A stretch of 64,000 bases of DNA from Pigmentiphaga litoralis. Its GTDB lineage: Bacteria; Pseudomonadota; Gammaproteobacteria; Burkholderiales; Burkholderiaceae_B. A program made the translations under genes and the position numbers. The notes under the pieces were generated by a model, which saw nothing but the letters and a program-made list of their open reading frames with translations, was not told where the DNA came from and made no database searches. Positions within the stretch are counted from its first letter, which is position 1, and every line of letters begins with the position of its first letter. This document shows positions 42,194 through 51,164 of the stretch, piece after piece. The DNA lies in NCBI RefSeq assembly GCF_014651835.1, contig NZ_BMXQ01000002.1:496001-560000 (forward strand), in the 5' to 3' direction.

Positions 42194-44488
42194 TCAGTAG
42201 CCCGGACGATCCGTCATGACCTTGTCCGGCGTCATGGGCGTGCTGCGTACCCGCTTGCCGGTGGCATGGAAGATGGCGTTGCAGATGGCCGCCGAGACGC
42301 CCACCAGCCCGATCTCGCCCACCCCTTTCGCACCAAGGCGGCTGACGATGCGATCGTCCTCGTCGACGAAGATCACGTCGATGTCATGGATGTCGGCATT
42401 GACGGCCACATGGTATTCGGACAGGTTGTGATTCATGAAGCGGCCCAGGCGATGGTCCGAATGCGTCTCTTCATGCAGGGCTTCGCTGATGCCCCACACC
42501 ACGCCGCCGGTGATCTGGCTGTGCGCGGTCTTCAGGCTCATGATGCGGCCAGCGGCAATGGCGCTGACCACGCGGGTCACGCGCACCGTACCGAACTCCT
42601 CATCCACCTTCACTTCGGCAAACACCGCCGAATGGGTCGAGCGTGTGTACTTCTTCTGCTTCAGGATATTGGGCAGCAGCAGGTACTTTTCTTCGACACG
42701 CGTCTCGCCCGCGGCCGCCAGCAGCTCGGGCAGCGTGACCGCCACCGTGGGATCGAGCTTCAGCCGCATGTGGCCTTCCACGAACTCGACGTCATTGAAG
42801 CTCGAATGTTCAAAGGGCTGGCCTGCCAGCGACTTGGCCATCTTGTACAGGCGCTTCTGCAGCTTTTCGCAGGCGCCTTCCACCGCCGACCCGACGGTTG
42901 TCACGTGCGACGATCCGCCTTCGATCGGCGCCACCGGCAGGGTCGAATCGCCCAGCTGGAAGGTCACCTTCTCCAGTGGCATTCCCATGGCGGCGGCCGC
43001 GATCATGGACATGACGGTGTAGGTGCCGGTGCCGATATCGGTCGCGGCGCTGCTGACGACCAGGCGGCCGTCGGCATGCAGCACGGCGCTGGCCCGCGCG
43101 AACATCTGCATCGCATCCCATTGGCCCGTTGCCATGCCCCAGCCCACCAGCTCGGTCCCTTCGCGCATCGAGCGGGGTGCCAACGGCCGGCGTGACCAGC
43201 CAAACCGTTCGGCGGCCTGCTCGTAACACGCTCGCAGTTCCTTGGTGGAAAAGGGCAGGTCGTTCATCTGGTCGCGCTCGGTATAGTTCTTCAGGCGCAA
43301 TGCCAACGGGTCCATGTGCAGTTCGTGCGCCAGCTCATCCATGGCGACTTCAAGTGCATGCACGCCGTGCGCCGCGCCGGGCGCCCGCATGTCGATCGGG
43401 GTGTACTGGTCCAGGTCCACCAGCTGATAGCCCAGGCGCACGTTGTCGCAGGCGTAGAGCTGGCCCGACCAGTTCACCACCACCTCCACATAGTCCTCGA
43501 TGCGGGACGTCTCGGCGATGGCTTCGTGCATGATCGACCGCAGCGTTCCGTCGCGTTCAGCCGCCAGCTTCACGTGCTGCAGGGTCTCGGGCCGGTGGCC
43601 GAACGTGAACATCTGCTGGCGCGTCAGCACCACGCGAACCGATCGTTCCAGCTTGAGCGACGCCATGACGGCCAGCGTCAGCTGGTATTGCGGACGCAGG
43701 CCCGAGCCGAACGCGCCGCCGACATAGGGGTTGCGCACGGTGACCTTGTCTTTCGACAGGCCGAAGACATGCGACACGTACCAGCGGCTGTTCTGCGAAC
43801 TTTGCGTCTTGTCGTAGATGGTCAGGTGGCCGTCCGCGTCGCGGATCACCGTGGACGCGAACAGCTCCAGGGGATTGTGGTGTTCGACGCCGTTGTAGTA
43901 GGTGGCCGCGATCTTGACCGGGGCCGCGTCGAACGCGGCCTGGGCGTCGCCGCGTTCATCGGGCGGTGGCGAGTAGCCTGCCTTCAGGCGGCTCGGCTTG
44001 TACCCGCGATCCAGGTTGTCCATCAGGTTGGTCTCGTGCGGTTCGATCGCGTACTCGACGTTCACGAGCGATGCAGCATGGCGCGCGGCTTCGAACGTCT
44101 CGGCCACCACCAGGGCGATCGGCTGGCCGCTGTACAACACCTTCTCGTCATACAGCGGACGGAAGGGCGAGCCGCCGGGCGCCGTCATGTCCTTGTACGA
44201 CAGGTCGAAGGACCGCATCTTGGGGCGGTTCTGATAGGTGATGACGTCGATCACCCCGGGCACGGCAAGCGCTTCTTCCAGGTGAAAGACCGTGACGCGG
44301 CCCTTGGGAATGCTGCTGTTGACCACGACGCCATGCGCCAGGTCGGCAGGGAAATGTTCGGCCGCGTACTGGGCGGTGCCGGTGACCTTGGCACGGCCGT
44401 CCACGCGCGATACCGACATGCCCTTGGTCACATACCCGGTGCCTTCGGGCGCGACCGGCGCCTTCAGCGATTCGATCAGCTCAGTCAT
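42194..44488 (-). CDS. Molybdenum hydroxylase large (Moco-binding) subunit, PaoC/XdhB-type
   Basis: A 764-residue protein with the two xanthine dehydrogenase-family molybdopterin domains: 'GRAKVTGTAQYAAEHFP' near the N-terminus, 'PYVGGAFGSGLRPQYQL', 'DMRAPGAAHGVHALEVAMD' and catalytic Glu725 in 'GAKGVGEIG'. These enzymes hydroxylate aldehydes or N-heterocycles using water and the Moco. The usual Gln-rich and Arg substrate-pocket motifs of purine-specific XDH are not evident, so an aldehyde oxidoreductase is more likely. It is the last gene of a three-gene operon; its start overlaps the FAD gene by four bases. Confidence 0.9.
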   Translation of the reverse strand: MTELIESLKAPVAPEGTGYVTKGMSVSRVDGRAKVTGTAQYAAEHFPADLAHGVVVNSSIPKGRVTVFHLEEALAVPGVIDVITYQNRPKMRSFDLSYKDMTAPGGSPFRPLYDEKVLYSGQPIALVVAETFEAARHAASLVNVEYAIEPHETNLMDNLDRGYKPSRLKAGYSPPPDERGDAQAAFDAAPVKIAATYYNGVEHHNPLELFASTVIRDADGHLTIYDKTQSSQNSRWYVSHVFGLSKDKVTVRNPYVGGAFGSGLRPQYQLTLAVMASLKLERSVRVVLTRQQMFTFGHRPETLQHVKLAAERDGTLRSIMHEAIAETSRIEDYVEVVVNWSGQLYACDNVRLGYQLVDLDQYTPIDMRAPGAAHGVHALEVAMDELAHELHMDPLALRLKNYTERDQMNDLPFSTKELRACYEQAAERFGWSRRPLAPRSMREGTELVGWGMATGQWDAMQMFARASAVLHADGRLVVSSAATDIGTGTYTVMSMIAAAAMGMPLEKVTFQLGDSTLPVAPIEGGSSHVTTVGSAVEGACEKLQKRLYKMAKSLAGQPFEHSSFNDVEFVEGHMRLKLDPTVAVTLPELLAAAGETRVEEKYLLLPNILKQKKYTRSTHSAVFAEVKVDEEFGTVRVTRVVSAIAAGRIMSLKTAHSQITGGVVWGISEALHEETHSDHRLGRFMNHNLSEYHVAVNADIHDIDVIFVDEDDRIVSRLGAKGVGEIGLVGVSAAICNAIFHATGKRVRSTPMTPDKVMTDRPGY

Positions 44489-45540
44489 ACGGATTCCTCA
44501 GAAATGAACGGTTCACCGGTATTGGTCACGGTGCCTTCGGCGGCCTGGGTCAGCGCGCGGACAATGGCGCGATGGGCCAGCGGGATTTTGTAGTCGTTGG
44601 CGCCTTGACCCTTGGCATTGCTCAGCAAGGCCTCGGCGGCCTGCGTGAACAAGGCGGCGTCCGGCCTGACGCCGACCAGTCCCGCTTCGATCTGCAGGTC
44701 GCGCCAGGGCTTGTGGGCGACGCTGCCGACGGCCAGGCGCGCTTCGCGAATCGTGCCGTCTTCGGCCAGGTCCAGCGCGGCGGCAACCGATACCAATGCA
44801 AACGCGTAAGACGCCCGTTCACGGATTTTCAGGTAGACCGAATTGCCGGCAAAGGCGCGGGCATCGGGCAGTTCCAGATGCGTGATCAGTTCATCGAAGG
44901 CCAGTGTCGTATCCTGATCGGGGCGATCCCCGGGCAGGCGATGGAAGTCGCCAAACGGGATCTGGCGGCTGCCTGATGGCGACTGCACGTGCACGATGGC
45001 GCCAAGCGCGGCCAGCGCCACACACATGTCCGACGGGTGCGTGGCAATGCAATGTTCGCTCGCGCCCAGGATGGCGTGCTGGCGGCTCAGCCCGCCAATG
45101 GCCGAACAGCCGGTGCCCGGGTCCCGCTTGTTGCACGGTACCTTGGAATCGTAGAAGTAGTAGCAGCGCGTGCGTTGCAGCAGGTTGCCGCCGTTGGTGG
45201 CCATGTTGCGCAACTGGGGCGATGCGCCGGCCAGGATGGCGGCGGTCAGCAGCGGATAACGCGTTCGCACCAGCGGGTGATAGGCCGTGTCGGCATTGCG
45301 GGCAAGGGCGCCGAGCATCAGCCCGCCGCGTTCGCTTTCTTCGATCTGGTTGTACGGCAGGCCATTGATGTCGACCAGACGCACCGGCCGCATCACGTTT
45401 TCCTTCATCAGGTCCAGCAGATTGGTGCCGCCCGCGATGAACTTGGCGACGCCCACGGCCATGCTGTTGCCTTCATGTCCGCCCAGCGCATCGAGCGCTT
45501 CGGCGGCATCGGCCGGTGCCACATAGGTGATCGGATTCAT
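44485..45540 (-). CDS. Molybdenum hydroxylase FAD subunit with extra Fe-S motif (PaoB-like)
   Basis: A 351-residue FAD-binding subunit: 'AGGTNLLDLM' at 36-45 and 'RNMATNGGN' at 111-119 bind FAD. An insertion carries four cysteines (126, 136, 145, 164) in 'RCYYFYDSKVPCNKRDPGTG' and following residues. This is the arrangement of E. coli PaoB, which holds an additional [4Fe-4S] cluster absent from ordinary XDH FAD subunits. Electrons go from Moco through the Fe-S centres to this FAD and on to an unknown acceptor. Confidence 0.9.
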   Translation of the reverse strand: MNPITYVAPADAAEALDALGGHEGNSMAVGVAKFIAGGTNLLDLMKENVMRPVRLVDINGLPYNQIEESERGGLMLGALARNADTAYHPLVRTRYPLLTAAILAGASPQLRNMATNGGNLLQRTRCYYFYDSKVPCNKRDPGTGCSAIGGLSRQHAILGASEHCIATHPSDMCVALAALGAIVHVQSPSGSRQIPFGDFHRLPGDRPDQDTTLAFDELITHLELPDARAFAGNSVYLKIRERASYAFALVSVAAALDLAEDGTIREARLAVGSVAHKPWRDLQIEAGLVGVRPDAALFTQAAEALLSNAKGQGANDYKIPLAHRAIVRALTQAAEGTVTNTGEPFISEESV

Positions 45541-46100
45541 GCTGGCACCGTCCCGACGACGACGCTGCGATCCGTGGTCTCGGTCACGACCGGAATGCCC
45601 ATGACCTGCGTCACGGCATGCATGATCTGCGGATAGGCGCCGCAGCGGCAGACGTTGCCGCTCATCAGCTCGCGGACTTCATCGGCGGTCTTGGCTTCGC
45701 CTTCGTTGATCAGGCCGACGGCCGAACAGAGTTGACCGGGGGTGCAATAGCCGCACTGGAACGCGTCATGATCGATGAAGGCCTGTTGCAGCGGATGGAG
45801 CGTATCGCCGTCCGCCAGCCCTTCGATAGTCGTGATTTCGCGGCCGTTCTGCATCACGGCCAGGGTCATGCACGAGTTGATGCGCTTGCCGTCGACCAGC
45901 ACCGTACAGGCGCCGCATTGGCCCTGGTCGCAGCCCTTCTTGCTGCCGGTCAGGTGCAGGCGTTCGCGCAGCAGGTCCAGCAGGCTGACCCATGCTTCGA
46001 TCTCTAGTCGGGTTTCCTGGCCGTTGATACGCAGGGTGATGGGGTAGCGCGGGGCGGCGGCGGGCGCCAGGCCGGGCCGGGGTGTGACAAGTGCGTCCAT
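45537..46100 (-). CDS. Molybdenum hydroxylase [2Fe-2S] subunit (PaoA-like)
   Basis: A 187-residue protein. The plant-type [2Fe-2S] cluster uses Cys57, 62, 65 and 77 ('GCDQGQCGACTVLVDG'); the helical-domain cluster uses Cys116, 119, 151 and 153 ('CGYCTPGQ', 'CRCGAYPQI'). E. coli PaoA has a Tat signal for export, but no twin-arginine signal is present here even if the longer upstream frame is used, so this complex is probably cytoplasmic. ATG 46100 is chosen as the start. It is first in the operon. Confidence 0.9.
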   Translation of the reverse strand: MDALVTPRPGLAPAAAPRYPITLRINGQETRLEIEAWVSLLDLLRERLHLTGSKKGCDQGQCGACTVLVDGKRINSCMTLAVMQNGREITTIEGLADGDTLHPLQQAFIDHDAFQCGYCTPGQLCSAVGLINEGEAKTADEVRELMSGNVCRCGAYPQIMHAVTQVMGIPVVTETTDRSVVVGTVPA

Positions 46101-46177
46101 GGAAATCCTTGGTGAGCGAGCCGTAGGCATTGCCCACGGAACAGCAAGGTGCGTGCCCATGGTCGCGCACAAGCACA

Positions 46178-46201
46178 AACAGCCGGCAAAGGCCGGCTGT
46201 T
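46178..46201 (-). terminator. Hairpin after PhyH gene
   Basis: A perfect 10-bp stem AACAGCCGGC / GCCGGCTGTT with a four-base loop lies 40 bases after the PhyH-type gene stop. On the leftward strand it is followed by a loose TTTGTGCTTG, so termination may be partial, allowing read-through into the molybdenum hydroxylase operon. Confidence 0.6.
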
Positions 46202-46241
46202 CATGAGGGGTCACCAGCCCGGCGCGAAGGCCGGCACACCG

Positions 46242-47207
46242 TCAGGGGCGGGGACGGTTTGCGCGCTGACGCATCTTGCTCGACAGGCGGATGGCCGCCC
46301 ATGCGAGCCAGCGGCCGTTGGTCACGCGCACCTGGGGCAGGCGGCGCAGGACTTCAACAGCGATGCCACCCTTGCGATACCACAGGCGCTTACGCTCCTG
46401 GCTGTCGGTGCGGCGGCCAACCAGCCATTCCGCCTTGCGCAGACCGGGTTTGTAGACCGGTGGTACGTTGAAGATCAGGATGTAGGCCAGGCGGGGCGCG
46501 GTCGAGGTGTTCGGCGCCGTGTAGTGCAGCGTGCGCACGTCATGGATCGTGCAGTCACCGGCTTCCAGCGGCACCGGCACGGCTTCGGACTTGGGGAAGT
46601 CGCCGCAGCATTCCAGCGGGTGCAACGTACGGTCGCCGCCCGGCGACTGGTGTTCCAGCACGTCGCCCAGGTGCGATCCTTCCAGAAACTGCATGCAGCC
46701 ATTGGCCTCGGTCACCGGCTGCAGGGCGAGCCAGACGCTCAGTTCCTTGTATTCGAAGTCGGGCGAACGGAAGGCCTCGTCCTGGTGCCAGGGCGTTTCC
46801 GGGCCGTACAGCGCAGGCTTGAGCAGGGCATGCTCGCCGTACAGGGCGGCGTCTTCACCCAGCAATTCCTTCGCCAGCGCCAGGGCGCGGCGATGGAACG
46901 TGGTCTTGCGCAGCTCGGGCACGTAATGGCTCGGATCATGCATGCTCGGGAAGCTTTGCATCTTGCCTGGTTCGTCGCGCCCCGAGAAATCGTATTGCGC
47001 GCCTTCTTCGTAACCCGCCTTGCGGGCGAACAGACCAAGCAGGGTGTCGCGGATTTGCTGGACTTCGGACGTCGGGCAGATGCCCTCGCGGCGCATATAG
47101 CCTTTGTTTCGGTAATCGTTCAGTTCTTGTTCGGAAAGCAAGGCCGCAGTGCCCACGTTGGTCTCCCCAGGTTGGAGGGGAAGCGCGCCCCTCATCGCAA
47201 TTGACAT
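46242..47207 (-). CDS. Phytanoyl-CoA dioxygenase (PhyH)-family protein
   Basis: A 321-residue Fe(II)/2-oxoglutarate dioxygenase fold. The facial triad is His141-x-Asp143 ('PWHQDEAF') and a distal His, most likely His228 ('TLHYTAPN') with His222 as the alternative, followed by Arg239 for 2-oxoglutarate. 'LSVWLALQPVTEANGCMQFL' and 'GSHLGD' are typical of PhyH relatives. The last 60 residues are basic and outside the core. The substrate is unknown. It is monocistronic or leads into the molybdenum hydroxylase operon. Confidence 0.87.
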   Translation of the reverse strand: MSIAMRGALPLQPGETNVGTAALLSEQELNDYRNKGYMRREGICPTSEVQQIRDTLLGLFARKAGYEEGAQYDFSGRDEPGKMQSFPSMHDPSHYVPELRKTTFHRRALALAKELLGEDAALYGEHALLKPALYGPETPWHQDEAFRSPDFEYKELSVWLALQPVTEANGCMQFLEGSHLGDVLEHQSPGGDRTLHPLECCGDFPKSEAVPVPLEAGDCTIHDVRTLHYTAPNTSTAPRLAYILIFNVPPVYKPGLRKAEWLVGRRTDSQERKRLWYRKGGIAVEVLRRLPQVRVTNGRWLAWAAIRLSSKMRQRANRPRP

Positions 47208-47442
47208 GGGCTCTACCGTAAACGCTCTGTAACGATTAGTGCATCGTGAGAACGTCCTACTGACGCGCTGTAGAGCGCGCGTCGTAATGTCGTGGGACTA
47301 CACCCTTCGCGGCCCGATCAAAAGGCTGGGAAGGACGGGACAAAAGCGGGGAAACGCCGTCGATTCGACGCCTGGCCCGGTTTTGCGGCGGCGGCGCACA
47401 AGGCGCCGCCGGACCGGAGGATGAGGCCGGAGGAGCCTCTCC

Positions 47443-48009
47443 TTATTTCGGTTGGGGCACCGTCCAGAAGTAGACCTTCCGTCCATTGACGTCAACCGTC
47501 TGTTCCGGCTCCCACTCAGGCATCTGGAAGGCATGCGACACGATGCGCGTGCCCGGTTTGAGCTTGAGCAGCGTGGGCTTGAGCCGGGCGTTCAGGCCTG
47601 GCAGCAGATACAGCGTGATCACGGTCGCGGGCCGCAGGTCCTGCTGGAACAGGTCGCCTTGCACGAAGCGCACCTTGTCGGTGACGCCGGACGCCTGGGC
47701 ATTGGCGTTGGCCTCGGCGATCCGTTGTGGGTCGATGTCGAAGCCGATGCCCCGGGTACCGAAGCGCTTGGCCGCGGTGACGGGAATGCGGCCATCGCCC
47801 GACCCGAGATCATAAAGCACGTCGTCCGGACCGACGTTCGCCACCTTGAGCATGGCATCGACCACTTCCGGCGGCGTCGGCACGTAGATGACATCCGGCT
47901 TGCGGGCAGCCTGGGGTGGACTGGCGGCTTGCGCGTGCGCAGCGGGCGCCGCGGTCAGCAGCGCAAGGGCAACGAGGGCGGCGGGCCAACGCAAGCGGGC
48001 AGTCAACAT
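47443..48009 (-). CDS. Exported class I SAM-dependent methyltransferase-like protein
   Basis: A 188-residue protein. A clear Sec signal peptide ('MLTARLRWPAALVALALL', cut near 'AHA|QA', residue 26) is followed by a methyltransferase core: motif I 'VLYDLGSGDGRIPV' at 64-77, acidic 'GFDIDPQRIAEAN' and 'RFVQGDLFQQDL'. Such signal-bearing methyltransferases are recurrent in Burkholderiales, but SAM is not expected in the periplasm, so its real ligand or activity is open. It lies 27 bases downstream of an APC permease gene and may share its transcript. A GC hairpin at 47390-47410 follows the stop but has no T run. Confidence 0.85.
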   Translation of the reverse strand: MLTARLRWPAALVALALLTAAPAAHAQAASPPQAARKPDVIYVPTPPEVVDAMLKVANVGPDDVLYDLGSGDGRIPVTAAKRFGTRGIGFDIDPQRIAEANANAQASGVTDKVRFVQGDLFQQDLRPATVITLYLLPGLNARLKPTLLKLKPGTRIVSHAFQMPEWEPEQTVDVNGRKVYFWTVPQPK

Positions 48010-48036
48010 GGCGATCTCCTTGGCAAAAGGTTTGGT

Positions 48037-49473
48037 TCAGGTTCCGTGGTCGGCGTCGGCCGTCGCGCTGGGCGGACCGCGGAACAGCAGCAGCACCGCG
48101 CCCGAGGCCAGCACGGCCAGGCCGACCAGTGCGCCAATGCCGGTGTGCACCAGGCTGGCATACAGCAGGTAGCCACTGCTGGCGCAGAACACCAGCGGCG
48201 TCAGCGGATAGAGCGGCACCTTGAAGCGGCGCGGCAGGTCGGGCATGCGCCGGCGCAGCACGAACAGCGCAATGCCGGTCAGCACGAAAAACAGCCAGAA
48301 CACGGGCGCCGTGTACTCCACCATGGTAGCGAAGCCGCTGCGCGTGACGGCGCCCAGCAGCACCAGGCCGAGCGCAATCGCGCCCTGGGCCAGCAGGGCA
48401 TTCACGGGTGCGCCTTGGCGTGTGCTCCAGACGCCCAGCGCACGGAACATGGGGGTGTCGCGGCCAAAGGCGTAGTTGGTGCGGGCGCCGGTCAGGATGG
48501 TGGCATTGGCCGAGGTCAGCGCCGAAATGGCGATCAGCGTGCTGATCCAGTTCGCGCCTTGCGGGCCGACCAATGCGCGCATGGTGTCGGCGGCCACGGC
48601 GGACGACCCGGCCATGCCGCTCATGCCCAGGCCGTTCAGGTAGGCCAGGTTGACGAGCAGGTACAGGGCCGTGACGATGCACAGGCTCCAGAACAGCGCG
48701 AGCGGCAGGGTGCGGCGCGGCCCGATGACTTCCGCCGACACGTAGGCGGCTTCATTCCAGCCGCCGTAGGTCAGCATCACGAAGATCAGGACCAGGCCCC
48801 ACTGGGTGACGGCAGGCGCGGTGTTGGCTGTGGTGGCGGCTGTTGTGGCGGCGGCCGCCGCGGCCGGGGCTTCCGCCGGCGACAGCAGCAGGCCGGCCGC
48901 GATGATGAGCACGACCCCGCCCACTTCAAGCAGGGTCAGCAGGTTCTGGGTCCACTTGCCCGACTTCAATCCGACGATGTTGATGGCCGTCAGCACCACG
49001 ACCATGACCGCCGCGTAGATGGCTGATGAATACGGCCCGACGCTCACCACCTGCGACGCGTAATCGCCAAAGACATAGCCCAGCAAGGCGATCGATCCGG
49101 TCGGGATCACCGTCAGCCGGGCCCAGGCGAACAGGAAGGACACCTTGTCGCCGAACGCCAGCCGCAGGTAGTGATAGTCGCCGCCGGCGTGGGGATGGAC
49201 GGTGGCGAGCTCCGCATAGCACATGGCCCCCACCAGGGACAGCAGGCCACCGAAGACCCAGGCCATCAGCATGTGGCCCGGCGTCGCGGCATTGCCGGCG
49301 ACCAGGGCGGGTGCGCTGAAGATGCCCGCCCCGATGACCAGGCCGACCACCAGTGCGATCGTGTCGAGTGTCGACAGTTGCGGCCGAGGCTGGCTGCCGG
49401 ACGATGCACCAGAAGGCAGCGCAGCCGAGGAAGGCAAGGACGACCCGGAGGTCTCGGAGGTCGCAGGACGCAT
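48037..49473 (-). CDS. APC-family amino acid permease
   Basis: A 478-residue protein with about 12 membrane spans. APC hallmarks are 'VVGLVIGAGIFSAPALVAG' (unwound substrate-binding segment GAGIF), 'YAELATVHPHAGGDYHYL' and 'YGGWNEAAYVSAEVIGPRRT'. An Ala/Thr-rich insert near residues 205-225 is unusual. The N-terminal 30 residues are Ser/Pro-rich and cytoplasmic. The substrate is unknown. Confidence 0.88.
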   Translation of the reverse strand: MRPATSETSGSSLPSSAALPSGASSGSQPRPQLSTLDTIALVVGLVIGAGIFSAPALVAGNAATPGHMLMAWVFGGLLSLVGAMCYAELATVHPHAGGDYHYLRLAFGDKVSFLFAWARLTVIPTGSIALLGYVFGDYASQVVSVGPYSSAIYAAVMVVVLTAINIVGLKSGKWTQNLLTLLEVGGVVLIIAAGLLLSPAEAPAAAAAATTAATTANTAPAVTQWGLVLIFVMLTYGGWNEAAYVSAEVIGPRRTLPLALFWSLCIVTALYLLVNLAYLNGLGMSGMAGSSAVAADTMRALVGPQGANWISTLIAISALTSANATILTGARTNYAFGRDTPMFRALGVWSTRQGAPVNALLAQGAIALGLVLLGAVTRSGFATMVEYTAPVFWLFFVLTGIALFVLRRRMPDLPRRFKVPLYPLTPLVFCASSGYLLYASLVHTGIGALVGLAVLASGAVLLLFRGPPSATADADHGT

Positions 49474-49645
49474 GGGCGGCGCTCGCAGTGGATAAGGTGG
49501 GCCAGCAGAGAAGACGGCACTACCGGGCCGCTGTTATGCACCCGCGACTATGCCTTTCGAGGCGCAGGCTCGTCATTCCTGTACATGAAAGCTTACAAAT
49601 ATCTGAACGAAGGTCGTCAGCCTACTGATGTTGATTCAGCAACGA

Positions 49646-51052
49646 TCATTCAGGGCGCACCGGATTGTGCAGCACGGAGTGCCATCGCGAATACATCGCG
49701 TAAACCACGAGTCCGACCACCACCCAGATGCCGAAGGCGATCCACGTGACCCGGCCCAGGTGCGCCATCAGGAAGACGCAGCTGGCCACGCCCAAGGCCG
49801 GAACGACCGGAACCCAGGGGCAGCGAAAGCCGCGCGGCAGGTCGGGCCGGGTCCGGCGCAACACCACCACGGCAATCGAAATGAGCGAGAACGCGGCCAG
49901 CGTGCCGATGTTGATCAACTCGGCCAGGACACCCAGGGGCACCCAGCCTGCGATCAGGGCGGACGCCATGCCCACCGTCCAGGTCAGGCGCGTCGGCGTG
50001 GCGTAGCGCGGGTGCAGGCGCGCCAGGGACGCGGGCAGCAGCCCGTCGCGCGCCATGGCGTACAGGATGCGGGTCAGGCCATAGCCCATCACCAGGATCA
50101 CGGTCGTCATGCCGATGATGGCGCCCAGGTCGACGAAGCCCGCCAGCCACCCTTGTCCCGCCACCTGCAAGGCAAGCGATACCGGGTGATCCAGGTTCTG
50201 CGCGAATTGGGTGTACGGGACGATGCCGGTCATGATCGCGGCGACCGACACATACAGCACCGTGCAGACCAACAACGAACCCAGAATGCCGCGGGGCAGG
50301 GCGCGCTGCGGATTGCGGACTTCTTCGGCCGACGAGGCCACGGCGTCGAACCCCACAAAGGCGTAGAACATGAGCGCCGCGCCCGTATAGACGCCCTGCA
50401 TGCCAAAGGGCATGTAGGGCTGCCAGTTGGCGGGCTTGACGTGGAAGACGCCGACGCCGATGAACAGCAGCACGACGGCGAGCTTGATCGCGACCATGAC
50501 GTTGTTCACACGCTTGGACGCCTTGATGCCGAGCGACAGCAGGCCAGTAATTGCGGTCATGACCAGAAAGGCGGGCAGGTTGAAGACCGTGTCCCGGCCG
50601 GGAATCGCATTGGGGGCGGCCGTCAAGATCGAGGGCAAGTGCCAGCCGAAGCCTGCGATCAGCGATTGGAAGTAGCCCGACCAGCCCGCGGATACGGCCG
50701 CGGTCGCCAATCCGAATTCCAGGATCAGGACCCAGCCCACCATCCATGCGACGAGTTCGCCCAGCGTGGCGTAGGTATAGGTGTAGACCGACCCGGCCAC
50801 CGGCACCGTGGACGCGAACTCGGCATAGGCCAGTGCGCAGAAGAAGCAGGCGACCGCCGCCAGAACGAAGGACAGGGACAGGGCGGGCCCCGCCGTGAGC
50901 GCGCCGGTGCCCGTCAATACGAAGATGCCTGAACCGACCACGGCCCCGACCCCGAGCAGGATCAGGTCCAGCGTGGTCAGGGATTTGACGAGCCCCGCGT
51001 CGGCGCGCTGCGCCAGCATGAGGTCGATGCTCTTGGTTCGGAACAGGCTCAT
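49646..51052 (-). CDS. APC-family amino acid permease (CAT-like)
   Basis: A 468-residue protein with 12-14 spans. It resembles the cationic amino acid transporter-like bacterial branch (YfnA): the opening 'MSLFRTKSIDLMLAQ', 'GVGAVVGSGIFVLTGTGA', 'YAEFASTVPVAGSVYTYTYA' and 'GFDAVASSAEEVRNPQRALP'. It follows another APC gene in the same direction, but the 172-base gap suggests separate transcription. The substrate is likely an amino acid; which one cannot be read. Confidence 0.9.
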   Translation of the reverse strand: MSLFRTKSIDLMLAQRADAGLVKSLTTLDLILLGVGAVVGSGIFVLTGTGALTAGPALSLSFVLAAVACFFCALAYAEFASTVPVAGSVYTYTYATLGELVAWMVGWVLILEFGLATAAVSAGWSGYFQSLIAGFGWHLPSILTAAPNAIPGRDTVFNLPAFLVMTAITGLLSLGIKASKRVNNVMVAIKLAVVLLFIGVGVFHVKPANWQPYMPFGMQGVYTGAALMFYAFVGFDAVASSAEEVRNPQRALPRGILGSLLVCTVLYVSVAAIMTGIVPYTQFAQNLDHPVSLALQVAGQGWLAGFVDLGAIIGMTTVILVMGYGLTRILYAMARDGLLPASLARLHPRYATPTRLTWTVGMASALIAGWVPLGVLAELINIGTLAAFSLISIAVVVLRRTRPDLPRGFRCPWVPVVPALGVASCVFLMAHLGRVTWIAFGIWVVVGLVVYAMYSRWHSVLHNPVRPE

Positions 51053-51164
51053 GGACGACTCCGCGACGAGGACGGACCATGATATGTCGCGGGTTTGCCG
51101 CGAGGCTACGCCGGGCTTGCAACAAAAGCGCGTGAGCCCGGAAGGTCAAGGTCCAAGGTCACGC

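Noticed and set aside
47390-47410. Hairpin after the methyltransferase gene as an intrinsic terminator
   Set aside because: The 8-bp GC stem is perfect but no T run follows on the leftward strand.
47452-49026. 524-codon plus-strand frame opposite the methyltransferase and APC permease genes
   Set aside because: Gln/Gly/Arg-rich antisense noise that spans two unrelated genes.
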